A DNA stretch of 64,000 nucleotides from Nostoc linckia NIES-25 (GCF_002368035.1 NZ_AP018225.1:1-64000), one strand, 5' to 3'. Counted from the first letter of the stretch, positions 43,705 through 53,306 are shown. Notes: generated by a model not told the origin, from the letters alone. Program-made: numbers and translations.

Positions 43705-44731
43705 TATTGCCATCCACGTTGACTGTATGGAATGTCAAAACATAGTTATGTTTTAAACGCACTTTTCGCCGAGAAACTAAACGTTCACCATTCACCTCAA
43801 TACTTTTAAAAAACTTTGTATCTGGAGTTAAAAAAGCTTCACGTTTTTTGACAGCTATATCTGCAACGTGTAGCGGTAAGCCAGGGATAAATATATGTGT
43901 CTCTTTTTTAGCAGAACCAATTTTAATTGTGCCATTGCTTGGTAGTTGAATAGATAAACCTTCTTCAATTTCATCAGCTTCATCATCGTTAACAAATGTC
44001 AGTATAGATTGGTCAATAGATGGAAAAGATTTATTTCCACCTTTCAGTTGAGGAATCGCATCTTGGTAATTAGGGTCTGTGTATTCAAATCCTGTACCAG
44101 CCCTCAAAGCGGCCATATAACTGGGAGAATTGGTGAAACTAAACACTAAACCCAGTAATAAACCCAAGAGAGAAAAACCTAAAGGATCTTCCGCACTTTT
44201 GAAAGCTGCTGGTATTTCACCCAAGGCTGTGCGGATAATTTCAAAAATCACAGCAGCAATTAAACTAGCAGCACTAGCGCCAATAATACTGGTAATAAAC
44301 CGTTGTCGAAAGCGTTTTGGTTCCCCTGCTTCTAAACTGTGCCAACGCCAACTTAACCCTTCAGCAATACCCACTGAAGAACCAATCAACAACCAACCCA
44401 GAGTTCTTACAATTGGAGTAGGGACGCGAATGAACGGTAAAAAGAGAATTTGGGAAATTCCCCCAGCAATTAAGCCTGCCAAAGTTCCTAAACCAAGGGC
44501 AATGAGTAGAGGCGTTTTAGCAATGCGGAAATTAATTTTAATTCTTGTGGGATTACTGATGAATATTTCATTTAGTACCATTCCAAATGCTAGGGAAATG
44601 GCGATGCAGGGAAATAATACAATTTCTGGAAATGGCGTTAATAAACCTATATCGCTCAAGAAAAATTGACCAATATTCCAGCCGATTAAGGCGGAGATTA
44701 TGCCAGCTATTATGTAAAGATAAAACCTCAT
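43646..44731 (-). CDS. Multi-span membrane protein with FHA-like tail
   Basis: This 361-aa protein has about six hydrophobic helices in residues 1-225 (for example LIALGLGTLAGLIAGGISQI). An acidic linker leads to a C-terminal beta domain with LPSNGTIKIGSAKKETHIFI, DIAVKKREAFL and VEVNGERL-type segments. It resembles an FHA fold, but the usual Ser-x-x-His and Asn are not clear. The tail should lie in the cytoplasm and could bind a phosphoprotein or ligand. It follows the large GTPase-associated-type gene by 29 bases. Confidence 0.7.
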   Translation of the reverse strand: MRFYLYIIAGIISALIGWNIGQFFLSDIGLLTPFPEIVLFPCIAISLAFGMVLNEIFISNPTRIKINFRIAKTPLLIALGLGTLAGLIAGGISQILFLPFIRVPTPIVRTLGWLLIGSSVGIAEGLSWRWHSLEAGEPKRFRQRFITSIIGASAASLIAAVIFEIIRTALGEIPAAFKSAEDPLGFSLLGLLLGLVFSFTNSPSYMAALRAGTGFEYTDPNYQDAIPQLKGGNKSFPSIDQSILTFVNDDEADEIEEGLSIQLPSNGTIKIGSAKKETHIFIPGLPLHVADIAVKKREAFLTPDTKFFKSIEVNGERLVSRRKVRLKHNYVLTFHTVNVDGNNEDKIYRFVYYNRFLDPQC

Positions 44732-44760
44732 ATATTTAATAATAAATATTTATTTAATAA

Positions 44761-46851
44761 TTATCTATCAGTTAATTTATTTTGAACGTCTTCAATTAAT
44801 GCTCTATAGGTTTCGTCTCGAACATCAATATAGCCATTAGCTTTTGATCGCAGTAATTCTTTAGATAATTGGTATTTATATATTGAATTAACGAATTTTT
44901 TACTCTCACTCTTATTTGGATTTTTATCAATAGCAGAATAATTATTTGTTATTTTTAATATTTCGTTTATTTTTTTGGAAACGTCGTCATTTTTTGTAAT
45001 CTCTTGAATATTTTTCTTATTTTTAATTTCATCTTCGATATTTTTAATTGCAACAGTAGTTTGTTTCAACTTTTCAATTGCTGCGTTTTCGATTTGAGGT
45101 GGCATGGTCTTTTGTTCATTAACATCGGCTGCTGAAGTATCTTCTGTTTTAGAAGTTGCTGAACTGTTACCTCTTTGTTGATTGGTAATTGTGGCTTCTT
45201 CATTAGCAGACTGGGTAGGCAAAAATTTTGACCCTATCATTACCCCACTCATAAAGACTGCGAATACCAAAGGAATAACTATTTGGATTGGCACAATGAA
45301 CTCCTGTAATAAAAAGTAAATAATTTTTTCAACCAGACTAAGCTCTTTTTCAAGAGTCAACCCTAAATCAGCAAAGTCATAATAGCCTCCGGTAGAATTA
45401 GGGAAAGCTTTTATAAATATATTTTTAGGAACTACACCATAACTTACTTGATAAAAATAAGCAGATATTTTATATATTTTTAAATACCTAAATAGTTCAG
45501 CTAAAGGCTCATAATCAGATTTCTGTGAATGAGAATTAGAATATATCATTTTATAGTGGGATATTAGTTTTTGCCAAACTTCAGGTTTAAAATGAAATGA
45601 TTTTTCATCTATCTTGGCTTTTTTATCAGCTTCAATAGTTTTATAAATTAACCTTAAATCACTTAATATTTTTTTAATGAAATCATCCTTTACAGTGAAC
45701 CAAGCTCCTTCTTCCTTGATTAACCAATACATAACTTCTGGTGTAATATCATTTTGCTTGAGCAATTTAGGAAAAATGAATTTAAGACCCGATAAAAGTT
45801 TATCTTTAGGAAAAACATTACGAATAGCAGCTTGAAATTCTAAAGAGATAGTTTGATTTTCATCTGGTGTATTTTTACTACCTTTCACATTCAACCAAGC
45901 CAAAAGCTCTGGTAGCGTCTCTGGAATTACCATTGCTCTAAGCGTCACCAGCCGCACCATTTGTGGGCTATAAATTTTTTGTTTAATTGCTGTTTCTGCT
46001 CCTTGCCCATCAAACAGAGAATGCCAGTATTTTGAGGTAATTTGTTCATTCTCAAGAGCTTCAGCAATTACTTGCACAGCTTCTGGTTTGACTTGGGAAC
46101 TATTAATCAAACTCCGTAGCGCAGACTTGAGGGCTTCTTCATCTACAACCACTGGTGCGGAAATTTGGGGAACATGAGCGATCGCTCTCTTCAAGATTTC
46201 ATAAGCGCGATCGCTTGCTGCTTGAATCACCTGAAAACGATGGGGTTGCTCTAACGCTTCCACATTAAACGCCCATGAAACAGGTTGAATGTGACGATGA
46301 ATGTTATATTTTTTAATTGCTAAAGCATTAATAGTTAACAAGTCATATTGCTGTCCAGGTGATAAGAGTGTGGGTTGAGGTTGCTCTAAAGGTAAATTTT
46401 TAGCTTCTGGTTTCATGTCAGGCTGAGTAGAAGAACCATTCAAGAAGTCAAACTGTCTAACACTTCTTTGATCAAACGGATTAAATGTAGGTTTACGTTG
46501 TTCTTCCCAATCAGCTATTAGTAGTTTTAGATTATTTTCTCCCTGACACAAAAAATAACGATAGACGGAGACACTACGCCCCTTCTCATCCCTTCCCCGC
46601 GTCACTACAGCAATTACAGACCAAGCATCCTTTCCAGTTCCCACCACCCGACCAATAATTGCTGGCTGCTCAGTGGAAGCCCCCTCTGTGACTGCAAATT
46701 CCCGATTAGCAATAGAACGCTCAACAGCCTCAGGAATGCGCTCCAGAGTCATATTCATATACTGTCCAGTAAATCCTAAAGACCTCCAGACACCATCAGC
46801 AATTTCTTCTGCTCGAATCCCTGTGCTGAACTCGTGAATTTTAATACTCAT
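44761..46851 (-). CDS. Large GTPase-associated-type membrane protein
   Basis: This 696-aa protein starts with IHEFSTGIRAEEIADGVWRS and a segment SVYRYFLCQGENNLKLLIAD. It reminds me of N-terminal domains of GTPase-associated proteins (GAP1-type) found with double-GTPase conflict systems; the assignment is from memory. A long helical region follows, then one strong membrane helix (IVIPLVFAVFMSGVMIGSKF, about 525-544), then a charged coiled-coil tail. The gene follows the third GTPase by four bases. It could link GTPase state to the membrane partners downstream. Confidence 0.65.
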   Translation of the reverse strand: MSIKIHEFSTGIRAEEIADGVWRSLGFTGQYMNMTLERIPEAVERSIANREFAVTEGASTEQPAIIGRVVGTGKDAWSVIAVVTRGRDEKGRSVSVYRYFLCQGENNLKLLIADWEEQRKPTFNPFDQRSVRQFDFLNGSSTQPDMKPEAKNLPLEQPQPTLLSPGQQYDLLTINALAIKKYNIHRHIQPVSWAFNVEALEQPHRFQVIQAASDRAYEILKRAIAHVPQISAPVVVDEEALKSALRSLINSSQVKPEAVQVIAEALENEQITSKYWHSLFDGQGAETAIKQKIYSPQMVRLVTLRAMVIPETLPELLAWLNVKGSKNTPDENQTISLEFQAAIRNVFPKDKLLSGLKFIFPKLLKQNDITPEVMYWLIKEEGAWFTVKDDFIKKILSDLRLIYKTIEADKKAKIDEKSFHFKPEVWQKLISHYKMIYSNSHSQKSDYEPLAELFRYLKIYKISAYFYQVSYGVVPKNIFIKAFPNSTGGYYDFADLGLTLEKELSLVEKIIYFLLQEFIVPIQIVIPLVFAVFMSGVMIGSKFLPTQSANEEATITNQQRGNSSATSKTEDTSAADVNEQKTMPPQIENAAIEKLKQTTVAIKNIEDEIKNKKNIQEITKNDDVSKKINEILKITNNYSAIDKNPNKSESKKFVNSIYKYQLSKELLRSKANGYIDVRDETYRALIEDVQNKLTDR

Positions 46852-46855
46852 CTGC

Positions 46856-47767
46856 TTAACCCTTATCTAATTCTTTGTGGCGATCGCCTGTACATAGCCA
46901 ATAAACTGGAGCTACTAACCCAAAAGGCCGCCAGCGTTTTGGCTCTTTAATCACTGCCGTTACACCATCACGACCGCGACTAAGCAATTGCACATTCGGC
47001 TCAGGGTAATTATTTCCCAACATTCCAAACGCCGAAGTAGTAAAGTATTCTACGCTACCACTTCCTATTTGCTGCCAAGCCTGTAATTTTCTGTGTACTT
47101 GAGGAAAACGAGCTTCAGCCAGAAACGCTTGCTTATGACGATTTACCCATAACTCTGATTGTTCACACTTGGTTAATACAAAAGCAATTCTCCGCCTTCC
47201 CAATTCCATATCAGTACGGTCAAGAGAAGTTAAAAATTTATCTAACCCATTAGCATATTCTGAATCTTTCGCACGACTACTACCATCAACCAAGAACATA
47301 ATTCCCGTCGCTAAGGAACAATCCTCTAAGTATTCCTGTAATTGGGAATTCCCAGCTCGGTACAACAAGTCGCTAAAAAACTCACCTGCATAGTCCTTGC
47401 TGCTAATATTCAGGTTGACTACTTGAGAACCTATATTCGCTTTCAAGTTATTCCAAGAAAACTGTCCTTTGAGGGTAATTCTCAAAGTGTAATCTTTGAT
47501 ATCTGCTGTACTAATAGCCAGGTCGGTAGCTTCTAACTCTAACCCTTGCTCTAGAATATTCTGGGCTTTACTAATCAGTTCCTCTCCAGCTTCGCCAACA
47601 GGTATTACTGTCTGTACGGGGCTAGTGGAATCGGCATTAGGCCATCTTGCCAATGATGCCATATACGCAGTTTTCCCAGAACCGCGATCGCCAATCACCC
47701 GCAGTACTGCACTACTTTCCTGGGATTTCGAGGAATCTGTGTTTGTCTTAAACCAATTACGTATCAT
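46856..47767 (-). CDS. P-loop GTPase 3 of the signalling cluster
   Basis: This 303-aa protein has Walker A VIGDRGSGKTAYMASL, switch-II segment SSKDYAGEFFSDLL and base-specificity motif FVLTKCEQSELW (TKCE). Its tail WRPFGLVAPVYWL is shared with GTPase 2. It overlaps GTPase 2 by 11 bases, so the two are translated together. The pair fits a 'double GTPase' module. GTP rather than ATP use is inferred from the T/SKCE motif. Confidence 0.85.
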   Translation of the reverse strand: MIRNWFKTNTDSSKSQESSAVLRVIGDRGSGKTAYMASLARWPNADSTSPVQTVIPVGEAGEELISKAQNILEQGLELEATDLAISTADIKDYTLRITLKGQFSWNNLKANIGSQVVNLNISSKDYAGEFFSDLLYRAGNSQLQEYLEDCSLATGIMFLVDGSSRAKDSEYANGLDKFLTSLDRTDMELGRRRIAFVLTKCEQSELWVNRHKQAFLAEARFPQVHRKLQAWQQIGSGSVEYFTTSAFGMLGNNYPEPNVQLLSRGRDGVTAVIKEPKRWRPFGLVAPVYWLCTGDRHKELDKG

Positions 47768-48578
47768 CTCTCATCCTCTTACCTGTACTGAGCCAATAGA
47801 GAGGAGAAATCATGCCATAAGGTCGCCAGCGATTTGCCTCTCGCAAAACTGAACTCATACCATCAGTACCCCACTCCATCACACGATTCGGTCTAGGGTT
47901 ATTACGACCCAGAACACCAAAGGTTGATATGGCATAGAACCGTAAATTTTTGGCCGGAATTTTCTCTTTTAAAATCGATTTAGTTTTAGGTAGATGAATA
48001 TCAAATAAATCAGCTTCAGGATCTAAACGACCCGGCCATAATTCTCCTCGTTCACACTTACTCATAGCTACTGCTAAACGTAAATTAGTAGCTCTATTGT
48101 GTATATCCATCAATTTAATAAAACGTTGCAGCACTCGGCTGTAAAATTTATCAGTTCCTTTTTTCCATTCAGTGAGCAGAATTAAGCAGCCATTTACATC
48201 TTGACTTAAGCATTCCTCAAGAAACTCTTGATGTAATGGATTTGAAGAACCATTTTCTAACTCATCAAATATTTCCCCTGGATAATCTCTAACTACTAAG
48301 TTGATTTGTTGCTTGGATAAAATTTTTTTAATTTCAATATTAAATGAATAAACAGGTAATTCATAAATAGTTCTTACATGAGAACTAGTAGGTTCTAAAG
48401 ATGCTCCCTCTAAAATAATATTTTCAGCTTTATTTACTAACTCTCTAGTGTCATCATTAATAGCTTGAACATGAAAATTATTCTTTTTCCATGCTGCTTT
48501 TGCTGGTTGGTAAGCTAACGCAGCCAGATAAGTTGTTTTACCAGATCCTCGTGGGCCAATAACGCGAATGTTTCCCAT
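47757..48578 (-). CDS. P-loop GTPase 2 of the signalling cluster
   Basis: This 273-aa protein has Walker A VIGPRGSGKTTYLAAL, switch-II LVVRDYPGEIFDEL and VAMSKCERGELW. The tail WRPYGMISPLYWLSTGKRM parallels GTPase 3, showing an old duplication. It lies 16 bases after GTPase 1. Predicted cytoplasmic. Confidence 0.85.
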   Translation of the reverse strand: MGNIRVIGPRGSGKTTYLAALAYQPAKAAWKKNNFHVQAINDDTRELVNKAENIILEGASLEPTSSHVRTIYELPVYSFNIEIKKILSKQQINLVVRDYPGEIFDELENGSSNPLHQEFLEECLSQDVNGCLILLTEWKKGTDKFYSRVLQRFIKLMDIHNRATNLRLAVAMSKCERGELWPGRLDPEADLFDIHLPKTKSILKEKIPAKNLRFYAISTFGVLGRNNPRPNRVMEWGTDGMSSVLREANRWRPYGMISPLYWLSTGKRMRDDT

Positions 48579-48594
48579 GTCTATAATTTCTCGC

Positions 48595-49347
48595 TCATTT
48601 TGCTAAAAAACTACCTAGATATATCCAAGGCAACTCCAAGAGAGAACGATTGTAAATTGATGTAATAAAGCAGCGAACTGATAAACCGAAAATATTTTTA
48701 TTAATTTGCTCTAATTGAGATTGAATTTGCTTAAAATATCGTTGTGAAATATATGTATGCCGTTGTTGCCAATTCATTTGATTTCTATGAGGGCTGTAAG
48801 CTAGTTTTGAGGCTTCTTGTTGCAGGTCACAAAACAGGTCTGCTTTATTTAAACAAATAGCAATGTGCCTTAATTTAGGACAGTCTTTGCTGAAGAAGTC
48901 TACCCAACGCTCAAACCTGTTGCACCATTGCTGTTGGTTAGGAAATTGCTCTAGTTCTACACCTGCCTTGAGATTCATACCTCTATGGGGAGGAAGTACT
49001 AATAAAACACCTTCACTAATTCGTATAGCCTCTAACAGCCTATTCCATTGAGTTAGATTATCTGCTTGCCAACTTTTTCGCCACACTTCTCCAGGCGTAT
49101 CGATCCAATCTACAATTACTTGTTTATTACCTGCGGGTAGCCGCATTTGAATATCCAAATAACGTTCATAAGTAACTTCTTGAGAGTCTGTAGGTCTAGT
49201 TCCCTCCAACTTTTCATCCAGTAACTGTGTTCTGAGATTTTCGTAATCTAGATTGATAACTTTTACACACTCATTTCTAGGGTTAGCCAACTCCATTGCT
49301 AAATGGGTCTTACCAACAGAGCGATCGCCTATATAAACTACTCCCAC
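48595..49347 (-). CDS. P-loop GTPase 1 of the signalling cluster
   Basis: This 250-aa protein has Walker A YIGDRSVGKTHLAMEL, switch-II VDWIDTPGEVW (DTPG) and ICLNKADLF (NKAD, a clear guanine-specificity motif). The start is GTG at 49347; TAA lies eight codons upstream in frame. It is the first gene of the cluster. It differs from GTPases 2 and 3 in the tail. Confidence 0.85.
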   Translation of the reverse strand: MGVVYIGDRSVGKTHLAMELANPRNECVKVINLDYENLRTQLLDEKLEGTRPTDSQEVTYERYLDIQMRLPAGNKQVIVDWIDTPGEVWRKSWQADNLTQWNRLLEAIRISEGVLLVLPPHRGMNLKAGVELEQFPNQQQWCNRFERWVDFFSKDCPKLRHIAICLNKADLFCDLQQEASKLAYSPHRNQMNWQQRHTYISQRYFKQIQSQLEQINKNIFGLSVRCFITSIYNRSLLELPWIYLGSFLAK

Positions 49348-49507
49348 ATTAATGTACCCATTACTACCTTAAGAATACCCAAGTAAATCATTAATCTATC
49401 AAAACACGTATACAGTAGATTGCAAAGAAATTAAGTATATTCCGCAGTCTTAAATTTATATAGAGGTCATCGTAGTTGGTTAGTAGGACTATATGGGGGT
49501 ATGACGA

Positions 49508-49556
49508 AATACGTGTAAATAAAACTACGTAATGCGTAATTTTATTTACACGTATT
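49508..49556. terminator. 17-bp perfect inverted repeat between operons
   Basis: Arms 49508-49524 (AATACGTGTAAATAAAA) and 49540-49556 are perfect reverse complements around a 15-base loop. It lies downstream of the 330-aa gene stop (49580) and about 160 bases before the GTPase 1 start, all on the minus strand. The arms are A/T-rich next to the loop and no separate T-run follows, so terminator, insulator or protein site are all possible. Confidence 0.65.
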
Positions 49557-49579
49557 GCGTGATAACCTTTAACTCAAAA

Positions 49580-50572
49580 CTAATAAGCTTGCTGCTGCCG
49601 CCAGTCAAGTAGAGAAGTAATCAGCACCTCCTTTTTCAAATCCTGCCCATTGATTTTTTGAGGCAGTCCCAACTCACTAGCCAGCTTTCGCGCAGCCCGT
49701 AGGGTTAAATTCTTAATATTGTCGATAGTTAAAGTATGATTTTTCGCCACTTCTAGCTTTTGATAGCCGTAAAGGTGTATTTGCTCAAAGGTATAAACAT
49801 CTGAATATCCGTTATCCCAGTCTATTTTGGCTTCATTACCCTTAACGTCGGCGATCGCCCCAGAACACCCACCGCTTTTTAGGCGATCTCCTCTAGTCCA
49901 AGAAGTATCAGGCGTAGCTTCACTCTCCACTTCCAATTCCACATCGCCTAAAACAACAAGTTCTTGAGCAAGGACTTGAGATGAATCAACAGGCTGGGGA
50001 GTAGTAACACTTTCTAAATCAAGACATAGCTGCACTGCAACTGGGGGCTTTTGTTTACCATTGTTGATGCAATCGAAATACTGTTTATCTAACTTTTGTT
50101 GCTGTTGAAAAGCCCAGCGTTGAGCATTATCTTTAAACCAATTGGCAATAACACCAAGAATAGGAGTTTTGTTTTCTTCAAGAGGTTTGATTTCATTGGG
50201 TGCAAAAAGTTCAGGCTGTAATGTCATACCTGAAGGTAACAGATTAAATGCTTCGTGGAATAGCTGTTCTAGTTTTTGAGCAATATAACCAGTATATTTG
50301 TAGACTCGAATATAGGCAGTATGTAGATAATTAACTACAGTTTTTATGACTGCAATAGCTTTTTCATTATCTAAATTTATACGCACTAAATGATTGAGAG
50401 AGCTTGCAGCATTTTTTACAATAGTGTGAACCATTTTCGCTTCAGCTTGGAGAAATAAATATTTGTTATCTTTCTCCAGCCTTGCTAGTTCTTGCAGTGT
50501 GGATTTTAAATTTTGAGCTAGACTTTCAATCGCAGAAAAGTTATTTTGGCGAAATTTAAGAAAACCTGTCAT
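49580..50572 (-). CDS. 330-aa plasmid protein of unknown function
   Basis: No confident family. The first 130 residues are helical; a middle linker is acidic. Residues about 225-270 form a small beta module (TSWTRGDRLKSGGCSGAIA, then KIDWDNGYSDVYTFEQ), resembling a SH3-like or KOW-like fold. The tail KNLTLRAARKLASELGLPQK resembles a SAP-type or HeH DNA-binding helix pair. It could bind nucleic acid. It is downstream of the coupling ATPase, separated by the GCCGTA-rich spacer. Confidence 0.6.
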   Translation of the reverse strand: MTGFLKFRQNNFSAIESLAQNLKSTLQELARLEKDNKYLFLQAEAKMVHTIVKNAASSLNHLVRINLDNEKAIAVIKTVVNYLHTAYIRVYKYTGYIAQKLEQLFHEAFNLLPSGMTLQPELFAPNEIKPLEENKTPILGVIANWFKDNAQRWAFQQQQKLDKQYFDCINNGKQKPPVAVQLCLDLESVTTPQPVDSSQVLAQELVVLGDVELEVESEATPDTSWTRGDRLKSGGCSGAIADVKGNEAKIDWDNGYSDVYTFEQIHLYGYQKLEVAKNHTLTIDNIKNLTLRAARKLASELGLPQKINGQDLKKEVLITSLLDWRQQQAY

Positions 50573-50688
50573 ATTTCATGCCTCACTTAATGGAATTATT
50601 TGAGCATTTTTAGCGATAAATATAGCAATAGCCACAGAGGTTAAGATCTAGGAATATAAATTTTTATCTAAAACTAATTAATGCTGGG

Positions 50689-50836
50689 TATCTGCCGTAA
50701 GTGTCCAATGTGCCGTAACCGGAGCCGTAGGCTAAGATGCTCTCCATATCAGGCTTGCCGTGATTTGAACGTGTGCCGTACAGAGCAAGAAACCACTTGA
50801 GTGCAGTCTCCAAAATTTACGGCACTACGGCAGATA
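50689..50836. repeat. GCCGTA motif cluster with nested inverted repeats
   Basis: GCCGTA occurs at 50694, 50712, 50724 and 50775 on the plus strand and at 50818 and 50826 as TACGGC; a variant GCCGTG is at 50757. GTGCCGTA occurs three times. The ends pair: TATCTGCCGTAAGTG (50689-50703) with CACTACGGCAGATA (50823-50836), one base slipped. Inside that, GTGCCGTAA (50710-50718) pairs with TTACGGCAC (50817-50825). This non-coding spacer looks like an iteron array, a transfer origin or another protein-binding site of the plasmid. Confidence 0.75.
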
Positions 50837-50838
50837 CT

Positions 50839-52740
50839 TTACCAATCAGGTAAGAAATAAGTATTGTTTTCACCAGTGTTGAGCTTTTCAAATTGAATTA
50901 ATTCTTTTAAACCAGCAATTAATTCTTGTTCTGAGTAGCTGGTGAGTCTGTCAGCTTTCTTTAAATCACGTAATGTCTTGGGGACTTTATTTTTGACATT
51001 TTGGAAGTATTCTAAGACTTTGTTGGCTACTTCACTTAATTGCTCTTGATATTTTGATTCTTGATCGCTATCGCTCAATTTAAATTCTAAGTCGAAAACT
51101 CTATCCAAATAAGTCTTTTCATCAGCAATAGAATTAGACTGTTTTGCTAATTTAGGCATCAGTGCCACAACAAAACCACCCATAGAAGCAATCAATATGG
51201 GACGTAAATTTTTATAAGATATGGGTTTGATTTGAAGGTATCTAGATTTAATATCTTCCCTTTCTTGTTTGCCAGGGATAATGTCACCCCTGTTTAAAAT
51301 CAACTCCAGCACCCCATAAGATTCTTGTTCTCTATTATTTTTGATGTACCTGTTACCTAACAACAGTAAATTGAGGCAAAGGCGAGTTTGAGAATCCATT
51401 TTTTCAATACCCAATGCAGCCAAATTAAAAGACTGGAGTGAGGCAAAAAATTTGGTGTTAAACTCTCTGCCAATCAGTAAAACATCAAGTAATTTACCTC
51501 CATAATTCCAATCTGAGAAAGTTTTACTGAGTTGGTCAGCGATAACTAACCAATCATCCAAAATCAGTATTAGCGGCGGTAATGATTCCCGCTTATGTTC
51601 GGGTAACTGCTTACGTTGTTTATACGAGTCGTAAAAGCGATCAATTGTGCGTTTAGCTGATTCTGGTTGTTCCTGATCGAAGACAATTACTCGACCTTTG
51701 TCCCGTAAACCGCAAAAGCTATCATTTTTCGCACTGATTACCCAAATATCAGCACTGTCGTCATCATCCAGAATCCTTTGAATCAGGTAATCAAGGGTAA
51801 CGGATTTTCCTGAGCCTGGGGCAGCAACTAAGGCAGTAGAACCATCAGAACGGGCTATGATTTGCAATGTTGTTAGTGCTTCAGTCTCTGATGGGTGAAG
51901 ATAATCACCTGTTGGCACCTCAAGAGGTGCAAATGTTGACTGTTGTACTTGTTCTTGGACAGTTCCGGGTGTGCTATGTGGTAATTGTGCGGCTGGCTGT
52001 TGCTGTGGCTCAAATTTCTCAAAGCTCTGCCCCCCATCTAACAAGTGACCAAACTCGTAATAATCATCAGCTGACATTGCCATGAGTAGGGCTGTCTGCT
52101 GTTGTGGGGTAATGCTGGCTATAAACTGCTGTCTGGCTTCTGCAATTTTGATGCCACGCAAATATTTAAGCAGTTCGTTACCAGAGAGGTTTAACAGTTG
52201 CTCACCAAGTTTTAGACTATAAGACGCTCTAATACCTTCAAACTGTTTGGTCGCTCGGTAATGAGGTCTGATATCTGCTAAATAATTCTGTGCCTTACTG
52301 GTTGCCCACAAGCCTATCCCCCCAAACGCGATCGCTGCAATACCTAAATGAATCTTAAATGGGTTATCAGCTGGCAGTTCGCGGAACACGTACAAACTTT
52401 CATGCTGGAGAAATGCCCAAGGGTTATAGTTTGGGTTGCTGGTGCGGTACTGATTAGCTTTCAAGTAGGGTTCTGGGATTTGCGATCGCTGTTCGTACCT
52501 GCAATACTTTTTACCCAGCAATAGTTCTTCTGGGTTGCCCTCACCAGCTTGAATGGGCGCATCGTGGATTCTGGCTGACTTTGGGTAGAAACAGATGTCT
52601 TTCTTGGCTATGCCATCGCCGATATGGGCAGCTATGCCACAAACTACAGCACCCGCCACAGACAGTTTGACAGCCAAACCTAGACGCAGTGGCAGGTTGT
52701 AGGAGCGCTGATTAAGTTCTGCTGGTTTAACATCTTTCAT
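50839..52740 (-). CDS. Coupling-protein-like ATPase (VirD4/TraD/FtsK type)
   Basis: 633 aa from the ATG at 52740, which overlaps the upstream stop (TAATG). Two membrane segments lie in the first 160 residues (KLSVAGAVVCGIAAHIG; LGIAAIAFGGIGLWATS). Walker A is AAPGSGKSVTLDYLI (about 305-319) and Walker B LPPLILILDDWLVIAD. The layout of N-terminal membrane helices plus a motor domain is that of conjugative coupling proteins and DNA pumps. VirB2- and VirB4-like genes 9 kb away support a transfer role. Alternatively it is a partition-linked DNA pump, since it belongs to the ParM operon. Confidence 0.78.
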   Translation of the reverse strand: MKDVKPAELNQRSYNLPLRLGLAVKLSVAGAVVCGIAAHIGDGIAKKDICFYPKSARIHDAPIQAGEGNPEELLLGKKYCRYEQRSQIPEPYLKANQYRTSNPNYNPWAFLQHESLYVFRELPADNPFKIHLGIAAIAFGGIGLWATSKAQNYLADIRPHYRATKQFEGIRASYSLKLGEQLLNLSGNELLKYLRGIKIAEARQQFIASITPQQQTALLMAMSADDYYEFGHLLDGGQSFEKFEPQQQPAAQLPHSTPGTVQEQVQQSTFAPLEVPTGDYLHPSETEALTTLQIIARSDGSTALVAAPGSGKSVTLDYLIQRILDDDDSADIWVISAKNDSFCGLRDKGRVIVFDQEQPESAKRTIDRFYDSYKQRKQLPEHKRESLPPLILILDDWLVIADQLSKTFSDWNYGGKLLDVLLIGREFNTKFFASLQSFNLAALGIEKMDSQTRLCLNLLLLGNRYIKNNREQESYGVLELILNRGDIIPGKQEREDIKSRYLQIKPISYKNLRPILIASMGGFVVALMPKLAKQSNSIADEKTYLDRVFDLEFKLSDSDQESKYQEQLSEVANKVLEYFQNVKNKVPKTLRDLKKADRLTSYSEQELIAGLKELIQFEKLNTGENNTYFLPDW

Positions 52741-53306
52741 TATCTCTTTTTCCGTAAAAATAAAAACAGTGCCAGGGCTGCACATACGGAAAAGCCCAGC
52801 AAGAAGCCAAAATGATTTTGACTGGGTTGCTGAATGCCTTCAAACTCTCTCACCTGTTGGGTAAATACTTGGAAACTGCCACGGGCTACAAAGTCCATCT
52901 GTTGGGCATCCCCGGTTAACTTCCAAGAACTAGCAGCCAGCATCGCGGTGCGAGTCACACCAATAGCTAAGTTTTGACGATTGGTAATTTTGGGAATCAA
53001 ACCATTTTCAAAACGCAAGTAGCAGAGGGTGGCAGCAAAAGAAGCACCCACTGGTAAACCAGCTACCACTGCCGGGAACAGTCCGACACTGCCAGCAAGG
53101 TAGAGATATTGAGTTGATGTGACTTGAAAACCTGCTAAAACAGCACCTTGGGCAATACCACGAAATATAGTGATAGAACTGTCAGTAGAGGCGATCGCCT
53201 GTTGTAAGAGTTCGCTATCGTATTCATCCCCAGTTACAGAGGTAGGCGAATCGTCAACAATCTCGGCATCAAAATAAATTGGGGTTTTTTGATTTTTGGT
53301 TAGCAT
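52740..53306 (-). CDS. 188-aa membrane protein
   Basis: No family recognised. Hydrophobic segments include YLYLAGSVGLFPAVVAGLPV and the C-terminal GFLLGFSVCAALALFLFL followed by RKKR, a stop-transfer end. The stop overlaps the start of the coupling ATPase by one base, so the two proteins are probably made and act together at the membrane. Confidence 0.7.
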   Translation of the reverse strand: MLTKNQKTPIYFDAEIVDDSPTSVTGDEYDSELLQQAIASTDSSITIFRGIAQGAVLAGFQVTSTQYLYLAGSVGLFPAVVAGLPVGASFAATLCYLRFENGLIPKITNRQNLAIGVTRTAMLAASSWKLTGDAQQMDFVARGSFQVFTQQVREFEGIQQPSQNHFGFLLGFSVCAALALFLFLRKKR

